A DNA stretch of 10,593 nucleotides from DASSTY01 sp035760645 (lineage in GTDB: Bacteria > Gemmatimonadota > Gemmatimonadetes > Gemmatimonadales > GWC2-71-9). The notes beneath the pieces are model-generated. The model was not told the origin of the DNA, did no database searches, and saw only the letters and a list, made by a program, of their open reading frames with translations. The translations under genes and the position numbers were made by a program. The stretch's first letter is position 1. Each line of letters opens with the position of its first letter. The stretch lies in assembly GCA_035760645.1 (NCBI GenBank), contig DASTSO010000168.1:1-10593 (forward strand). The letters run 5' to 3'. Shown here piece after piece: positions 5,774 to 10,593 of this stretch.

Positions 5774-7308
5774 TGCGCACCGTTCACGCGGGACTCGTGC
5801 TGGCGGCGCTCGCCGGGCTCGGCGCGACCGGGCCCGCCGCCATCGGCCATGCGGCCACCCAGGGCCGGTCCCTCGCCCTCGCGGCGGCGCGGCCCGGCGA
5901 GCTGCCGCCCGCGGCGTGGCTCCAGGCCGACCCGGCCGACTCGCTCTACCGCGCGGCCCGCACCGCACTCACGCGGGGCCGCTATCAGCAGGCCGCCGAG
6001 CTCTTCCATCAGATCGGCGAGCGCTACCCGGCCTCGGGCTACGCGGCCGACGCGCTCTACTGGGAGGCGTTCGCGCGCTACCGGCTGGGCGGCCAGCGCA
6101 ACCTGCGGGAGGCGCGCACCCTCCTCGAGCGCCAGACGCGCGACTTCCCCGAGGCCGCGACGCAGGGCGACGCCGCGGCGCTCGCCACCCGCATTCGCGG
6201 CGAGCTCGCCCGCCAGGGCGACGCGCAGGCCGCCGCGGAGCTGCAGGAGCAGGTGGGCGCGATCGCCCCACCGGCGGCACCGGCCACCCCCGCGGCGCCG
6301 GCCTCTCCGGCCCCCGTGGCCGCGCCGGCGACGCCCGCGGCGCCGATGGCCGGGCCGACCGGACGGACGCCGCGGCCGCCCCGCGCCCCCCGCGCGCCGC
6401 GGCTGCGCGAGGCCGGCGACCGCGCCTGCGACGACGAGGACGACGTGAAGCTCGCCGCGCTCAACGCGGTGCTGCAGATGGACGCCGAGCGGGCGATGCC
6501 GATCCTGCAGCGCGTGCTCGCCCGGCGCGACTCGGCCTCGGTGTGCCTGCGCCGCAAGGCGGTGTTCCTCGTCTCGCAGAAGGCGACGCCGGCGACCGAG
6601 TCCACGCTGCTCGACGTCGCGCGCAACGATCCCGACCGCGAGGTGCGCGGCCAGGCGATCTTCTGGCTCTCGCAGGTCGGCACCGAGCGCGCCACGACCG
6701 CGCTCGACTCGATCCTGCGCTCGAGCACCGATCCGGCGGTGCAGGAGAAGGCGCTCTTCGCCCTCTCGCAGCAGTCGAATCCGCGCGCCACGACGGCGCT
6801 GCGCGCCTTCGCCGAGCGCAACGACATCGACGAGGAGATGCGCGGCAAGGCGATCTTCTGGCTCGGCCAGAGCAACTCGGCCGACAACGCGCAGTTCCTG
6901 CGCGGCCTCTTCGGGCGGCTGAAGAGCGAGGAGCTGAAGAAGCGCGTGCTCTTCTCGATCTCGCAGATGCGCGATCCCGGCGCGCAGCGCTGGCTCCTCG
7001 ACGTGGCGCGCGAGCGCGCGCAGCCGATCGAGATCCGCAAGAACGCGCTCTTCTGGGCGGGCCAGAGCGGCAAGATCCCGGTCGCCGACCTCGCCACGCT
7101 CTACGGCACGATGGACGACCGCGAGATGAAGGAGCAGCTCATCTTCGTCCTCTCGCAGCGCGACGAGCCCGCGGCGCTCGACAAGCTGATGGACATCGCC
7201 CGGCGCGACCCCGATCCCGAGCTGCGCAAGAAGGCGCTCTTCTGGGTGGGCCAGAGCAACGACCCGCGCGCCGCGCAGCTCCTGCAGGACATCCTCGAGA
7301 GCAAGTGA
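5773..7308 (+). CDS. Exported TPR-like plus HEAT-repeat protein
   Basis: The 511-aa product starts at the ATG overlapping the previous stop, with AAGGAG seven bases upstream. An N-terminal signal peptide (MRTVHAGLVLAALAG) probably ends near residue 27. Residues 53-125 resemble TPR/YbgF-like helices (DSLYRAARTALTRGRYQQAA, YWEAFARYRLG). A Pro/Ala-rich linker lies at 165-210. Residues 225-511 are a regular HEAT array: after a first less regular repeat, eight motifs of type KAxFxxxQ begin at 262, 294, 326, 359, 391, 424, 455 and 487, spaced 31-33 residues. Even-numbered motifs have Phe-Trp (FWLSQ, FWLGQ, FWAGQ, FWVGQ); odd ones do not (FLVSQ, FALSQ, FSISQ, FVLSQ). HEAT solenoids are protein-binding scaffolds. 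Here it is exported and cotranscribed with a sigma/anti-sigma pair, so it could be an envelope scaffold or a sensor; no enzymatic motif is seen. Confidence 0.9.
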   Translation: MRTVHAGLVLAALAGLGATGPAAIGHAATQGRSLALAAARPGELPPAAWLQADPADSLYRAARTALTRGRYQQAAELFHQIGERYPASGYAADALYWEAFARYRLGGQRNLREARTLLERQTRDFPEAATQGDAAALATRIRGELARQGDAQAAAELQEQVGAIAPPAAPATPAAPASPAPVAAPATPAAPMAGPTGRTPRPPRAPRAPRLREAGDRACDDEDDVKLAALNAVLQMDAERAMPILQRVLARRDSASVCLRRKAVFLVSQKATPATESTLLDVARNDPDREVRGQAIFWLSQVGTERATTALDSILRSSTDPAVQEKALFALSQQSNPRATTALRAFAERNDIDEEMRGKAIFWLGQSNSADNAQFLRGLFGRLKSEELKKRVLFSISQMRDPGAQRWLLDVARERAQPIEIRKNALFWAGQSGKIPVADLATLYGTMDDREMKEQLIFVLSQRDEPAALDKLMDIARRDPDPELRKKALFWVGQSNDPRAAQLLQDILESK

Positions 7309-7318
7309 GGAGGGGACG

Positions 7319-8116
7319 ATGACGACGGGGACGACGATGACCACCACACGCCTCGCGCTCGCGCTCGCCGCGGCGGCGCTGGCGGCCGCGCCGGCCGCGG
7401 CCCGGGGCCAGACCGCCGACCTCGCGCGCCGCGTCGCGGCGGCGCCCGACGGGCGGGTGCACTTCAGCTACGCCGCGCGCCCCGGCGTCTGCGGCACCGG
7501 GCGGAACATCCAGGTCCGCACCCGGGAGGAGAGTCTCGAGTGGGAGGGCGACTGCGAGAGCGGGCCGGTGCGCGTCGCGCTCACGCTCGAGAACCACCGG
7601 GTGACGCGGCTGCGCACCTACGTCGGCGGCCGCTGGCGCCCGGGGAGCGGGACCGATCTCGGCACGGTGAGCGCGCCCGCGGCGGCGGCCTGGCTCCTCG
7701 ACCTGGCGCCGCGCCTCGGCACCAGCCGCGGCAGCGACGGCGGCGACGCCATCTTCGCCGCCACGCTGGCCGACAGCGCCGTCGTCTGGACCCGGCTGCT
7801 CCACCTCGCCCGGGACGGCGGCGTGCCGGTGAAGACCCGCAAGTCGGCCGTCTTCTGGCTGGGCCAGGCGGCGGGCGACGCCGCGACGAAGGACCTGGCC
7901 GACCTCGCCGCGAGCGACACCACCGACCGCGAGGTGCGCAAGTCGGCGATCTTCGCCCTCTCGCAGCGGCCGAAGGACGAAGGGGTCCCCGCGCTCATCA
8001 AGGTGGCGCGCACCAGCCCCGACCCCGAGCTGCGGCGCAGCGCCCTCTTCTGGCTGGGCCAGAGCGACGACCCCCGGGCGCTGGCGCTCTTCCAGGAGCT
8101 GCTCACGAAACCCTGA
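7319..8116 (+). CDS. Exported HEAT-repeat protein, partial paralogue of the upstream gene
   Basis: The start at 7319 has AGGAGG five bases upstream and lies 10 bp after the previous stop; M7 (7337) is an alternative that gives a cleaner signal peptide. The signal sequence RLALALAAAALAAAPAAARG is processed near residue 28-30. Residues 31-130 form a distinct beta-rich domain (VHFSYAARPGVCGTGRNIQV, LEWEGDCESGPVRVALTL) with C58 and C79 as a possible disulphide. Residues 145-265 hold three clear HEAT motifs: SAVFWLGQ, SAIFALSQ and SALFWLGQ, the first Ser at about 176, 209 and 241. Trp is again in alternate repeats. The last 40 residues closely resemble the end of the upstream protein (PDPELR..ALFW.GQS.DPRA). 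It is the last gene of the sigma-led operon, which ends at the terminator about 65 bp downstream. Its function is unknown; a binding partner or accessory to the larger HEAT protein is likely. Confidence 0.87.
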   Translation: MTTGTTMTTTRLALALAAAALAAAPAAARGQTADLARRVAAAPDGRVHFSYAARPGVCGTGRNIQVRTREESLEWEGDCESGPVRVALTLENHRVTRLRTYVGGRWRPGSGTDLGTVSAPAAAAWLLDLAPRLGTSRGSDGGDAIFAATLADSAVVWTRLLHLARDGGVPVKTRKSAVFWLGQAAGDAATKDLADLAASDTTDREVRKSAIFALSQRPKDEGVPALIKVARTSPDPELRRSALFWLGQSDDPRALALFQELLTKP

Positions 8117-8133
8117 GCCCGGGGCCGCCGTAT

Positions 8134-8156
8134 GGGTGTTTCAGTGCGAAACGCCC
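8134..8156 (+). other. Small hairpin after the HEAT operon
   Basis: GGGTGTTT (8134-8141) pairs with AAACGCCC (8149-8156) with one G-U pair; a further C-G pair closes a 5-nt loop. No T tract follows, so it is probably an RNA 3'-end structure rather than the main terminator. Confidence 0.4.
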
Positions 8157-8179
8157 GGGCCGCCTCCGTCTCGCTCTCC

Positions 8180-8216
8180 GCGCCCGGGCGTCTTCGACCC
8201 CGGGCGCAACCTTTTT
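8180..8216 (+). terminator. Rho-independent terminator of the sigma/HEAT operon
   Basis: Stem GCGCCCGGG (8180-8188) pairs perfectly with CCCGGGCGC (8199-8207); the loop holds a further GTC/GAC pairing. It is followed by AACC and five T residues (8212-8216). It separates the operon from the DUF5916 gene. Confidence 0.8.
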
Positions 8217-8301
8217 CGGGGCGGCGCCATCAAAGCACCCGGTCGGCCGGCGCGGCGACCTCCGAGACGCATCTGCGATCCACCCGTTCGAGGCAGCTCC
8301 C

Positions 8302-10593
8302 ATGGCTCTGCTGACCCTCCCTCTCGTGCTCGCCGCGCTCGGCGCCGGGCAGCCGACGTTGCCCCAGCCCCAGGGCGCCCTGGCGGCCGACACCACGCGC
8401 CGCCACGTCGCCCTCGGCGCGCGGCCGGGGCCCGGCCCTGCCGCCGCGGCCCCGGTGCGCGCCGCGCGCACCCCGCAGCCGATCGCGCTCGACGGCGCGC
8501 TCACCGAGCCGGCGTGGGCGCAGGCCACGGTCTTCAGCGACTTCACCCAGAAGGACCCGAACGAGGGCCAGCCGGCGACCCAGCGCACCGAGGTGCGGGT
8601 GCTCTACGACGCCGACGCGATCTACGTCGGCGCCGACCTCTTCGACACCGCGCCCGACTCCATCCGCGCGCAGCTCGCGCGGCGCGACAACCTGGTCAGC
8701 GCCGACCGCTTCTTCGTCTTCCTCGACCCCTATCACGACCGGCGCACCGGCTTCTACTTCGGCGTCAATGCCGCGGGCACGCTCTACGACGGCACGCTCT
8801 ACAACGACGACTGGGACAGCGACACCTGGGACGGCGTGTGGGACGCGAAGGTGCAGCGGACCGACCGGGGCTGGTCGGTCGAGATGCGGATCCCGCTCTC
8901 GCAGCTCCGGTTCCCGAAGCGCGACGTCTACACCTGGGGCGTCAACTTCCGGCGCGACATCGCGCGCTACAACGAGAACGCCTGGCTCGTCTACACGCCG
9001 AAGAACGGCAGCGGCTTCGTCTCGCGCTTCCGCGAGCTCACGGGGCTGACGGGCATCGTGCCGCCGCGGCGGCTCGAGATCCTCCCCTACGCCACGGCGA
9101 AGGCGGAGTTCCTGCAGCACGACGCGGGCGATCCGTTCCACGACGGCTCGCGCTACAGCCCGGGCGTCGGCGCCGACCTCAAGTTCGGCGTGAGCGGCAA
9201 TCTCACGCTCGACGCGACGATCAACCCCGACTTCGGCCAGGTGGAGGCCGATCCGGCGCAGCTCAATCTGAGCGCGTTCGAGACCTTCTACGGCGAGCGA
9301 CGCCCGTTCTTTCTCGAGGGCGCGGGGATCTTCAAGTTCAACACGAACTGTGGTGACATCGACAGCGGCTGCACGGGGCTGTTCTACTCGCGCCGCATCG
9401 GCCGCCGCCCGCAGCTCACCGACGACTACGGGGACGCGACGAGTCCCACCGTCACCCCGATCGCCACGGCGGCCAAGCTCACCGGTCGCCTCGCGAACGG
9501 GTTCTCGATCGGCGTGCTCGACGCCGCCACGGAGCGCGTCGACGGCGTCGCGACGGTCGACGGAATCCGTCCCGCCATCGAGCCGCGCACCAACTACAGT
9601 GTGCTCCGCGTGCAGCGCGATCACGACGACGGCCGCGGCGACATCGGCTTCATGCTCACCGGCGTCAACCGGGCACTCGACGCCGGCGGCTCGCCCTACC
9701 TCGCGAACAGCGCCTACTCGGGGGGCGTGGATCTCCGGCGCCGCTTCGTCGGCAACGACTACGAGCTGCGCACCTTCGTCGCGGGGAGTGACGTCCGTGG
9801 CTCCCGGGAGGCGATCGCGGCGCTGCAGAGCAACAACGTGCACGCCTTCCAGCGCCCCGACGATCGCGTCGCGTACGATCCGACACGCACCGAGTTGCGT
9901 GGCGATGCGGAGCGCGTGTCGTTCAGCAAGTTCGGCGGCGGCATCACTCGCTTCCAGTCGGTCTATCAGCGCTTCTCGCCCGGCTTCGAGACGAACGACA
10001 TCGGCTACCAGCAGCGCGCCGATCAGCAGCTGTTCCGCAACTGGTTCTCGCTCCAGTTCCAGAACCCCACGAAGCTGTATCGCAAGGCGTCCCTCAACTT
10101 CAACGCCCAGGAGCGCTGGTCGACCGACGGACTCGCGGTCGGCAACGGGTTGAACTACAACATGCACCTCCAGTTGCCGAGCATGTGGTGGGTGCACCTC
10201 GGCCTGAACGCGAACGATCTCCTCCCGGCGTACGGCGATCGCGATGCGCGCGGCGGACCGGCGCTGCGCCACTCGAAGAGCGCGAGCGGCTGGACGGGCT
10301 TCCAGACCGACGACCGCAACGCGCTGGCCTATTCCGTCTTCACGTCCTGGTGGAAGGGCGACGACGGGCACTCGTGGGGGATGGACGGCGGACCTGGCGT
10401 CAGCCTGCGCGTCTCGAGCCAATTCTCCGCGTCGATGAACGTCAACTACAGCCGCAACGTCGACGACGGCCAGTTCTACGAGAGCTACGGCGACGTCGGG
10501 AGCGACACGGCGCACTACACCTTCGCCCGGCTCGACCAGACGACGGTCGGCATGAGCTCGCGGGTCAACTTCACCGCCACGCCGAACCTCTCG
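8302..10593 (+). CDS. DUF5916 protein with CBM9-like domain (3' truncated)
   Basis: The frame is open for 764 codons to the window end with no stop. The ATG has GAGG eight bases upstream. The N-terminus (MALLTLPLVLAALGAG) is a probable signal sequence, though it lacks the usual basic residues. Residues about 56-245 are a CBM9-like beta-sandwich: PIALDGALTEPAWAQA, TEVRVLYDADAIYVGADLFD, WSVEMRIPLSQLRF, WGVNFRRDI. Residues 250 onward are DUF5916, with the hallmark INPDFGQVEADPAQ (307-320), FETFYGERRPFFLEG (326-340) and LFYSRRIGR (360-368). The following beta-rich repeats with alternating aromatic residues suggest an outer-membrane beta-barrel. Such proteins are common in Bacteroidota and Gemmatimonadota. 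Their function is not established; a role in surface binding or transport of peptides or glycans is a guess. The gene is its own unit after the terminator at 8180-8216. No promoter could be assigned. Confidence 0.9.
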   Translation, partial: MALLTLPLVLAALGAGQPTLPQPQGALAADTTRRHVALGARPGPGPAAAAPVRAARTPQPIALDGALTEPAWAQATVFSDFTQKDPNEGQPATQRTEVRVLYDADAIYVGADLFDTAPDSIRAQLARRDNLVSADRFFVFLDPYHDRRTGFYFGVNAAGTLYDGTLYNDDWDSDTWDGVWDAKVQRTDRGWSVEMRIPLSQLRFPKRDVYTWGVNFRRDIARYNENAWLVYTPKNGSGFVSRFRELTGLTGIVPPRRLEILPYATAKAEFLQHDAGDPFHDGSRYSPGVGADLKFGVSGNLTLDATINPDFGQVEADPAQLNLSAFETFYGERRPFFLEGAGIFKFNTNCGDIDSGCTGLFYSRRIGRRPQLTDDYGDATSPTVTPIATAAKLTGRLANGFSIGVLDAATERVDGVATVDGIRPAIEPRTNYSVLRVQRDHDDGRGDIGFMLTGVNRALDAGGSPYLANSAYSGGVDLRRRFVGNDYELRTFVAGSDVRGSREAIAALQSNNVHAFQRPDDRVAYDPTRTELRGDAERVSFSKFGGGITRFQSVYQRFSPGFETNDIGYQQRADQQLFRNWFSLQFQNPTKLYRKASLNFNAQERWSTDGLAVGNGLNYNMHLQLPSMWWVHLGLNANDLLPAYGDRDARGGPALRHSKSASGWTGFQTDDRNALAYSVFTSWWKGDDGHSWGMDGGPGVSLRVSSQFSASMNVNYSRNVDDGQFYESYGDVGSDTAHYTFARLDQTTVGMSSRVNFTATPNLS

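Noticed and set aside
3653..5968. A 771-codon open frame on the minus strand across several genes.
   Set aside because: It crosses the lipoprotein, the 30-bp hairpin, the sigma factor and the anti-sigma gene, and is Arg/Gly/Pro-rich. It is a GC-bias artefact.
5758..7347. A 529-codon minus-strand open frame opposite the HEAT gene.
   Set aside because: The sequence is a regular reflection of the HEAT repeats (repeating Leu/Arg/Ala patterns) with no signal or domain of its own.
8230..10515. A 761-codon open frame on the minus strand, opposite the DUF5916 gene.
   Set aside because: It mirrors the codon structure of the plus-strand gene, whose third positions are almost all G or C, and its product is Arg/Val/Glu-rich low complexity without motifs. 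The plus-strand frame has clear family hallmarks.

Overview
This is a very GC-rich window of bacterial chromosome with tightly packed genes. The gene content is that of a Gram-negative, didermic bacterium, most likely Gemmatimonadota. The pointers are a DUF5916/CBM9-like outer-membrane protein, an OmpA-type peptidoglycan anchor, a lipoprotein with one Gemmatimonadota-style Ig-like domain, and an ECF sigma factor followed by a membrane anti-sigma-like protein with a 'PP..PREAMWERIR' motif. The taxon is inferred from protein style; no rRNA or marker gene is present.

Layout: (1) At 1-900 is the 3' part of a PQQ-dependent sugar dehydrogenase-type beta-propeller (+). It converges on a secreted OmpA-family protein at 1028-2266 (-). 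Two perfect hairpins lie in the 127-bp gap, one of them carrying the GGGGTCAGACCCC palindrome. (2) A 253-bp divergent intergenic region leads to an unrecognised acidic 196-aa protein (2520-3110, +), which is closed by a Rho-independent terminator. (3) A short Ig-like lipoprotein (3300-3821, +) converges on a 54-aa PRC-barrel-like small protein (3907-4071, -). A 30-bp perfect inverted repeat separates them. (4) A four-gene operon runs 4256-8116 (+): ECF sigma factor, single-pass anti-sigma-like protein, a 511-aa exported TPR-plus-HEAT protein and a 265-aa exported HEAT protein. The last three are tightly spaced and it ends at a strong terminator. (5) An incomplete DUF5916 protein begins at 8302 and runs off the window.

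The most interesting part is region 4. A sigma factor, a zinc-less membrane anti-sigma candidate and two exported HEAT proteins form one transcription unit, which suggests an envelope-sensing system whose sensor would be the HEAT scaffold. The HEAT array has an unusual two-repeat superperiod: Trp appears in every second repeat, and the second HEAT protein repeats the same pattern. This reading is a hypothesis from gene order and sequence pattern only.
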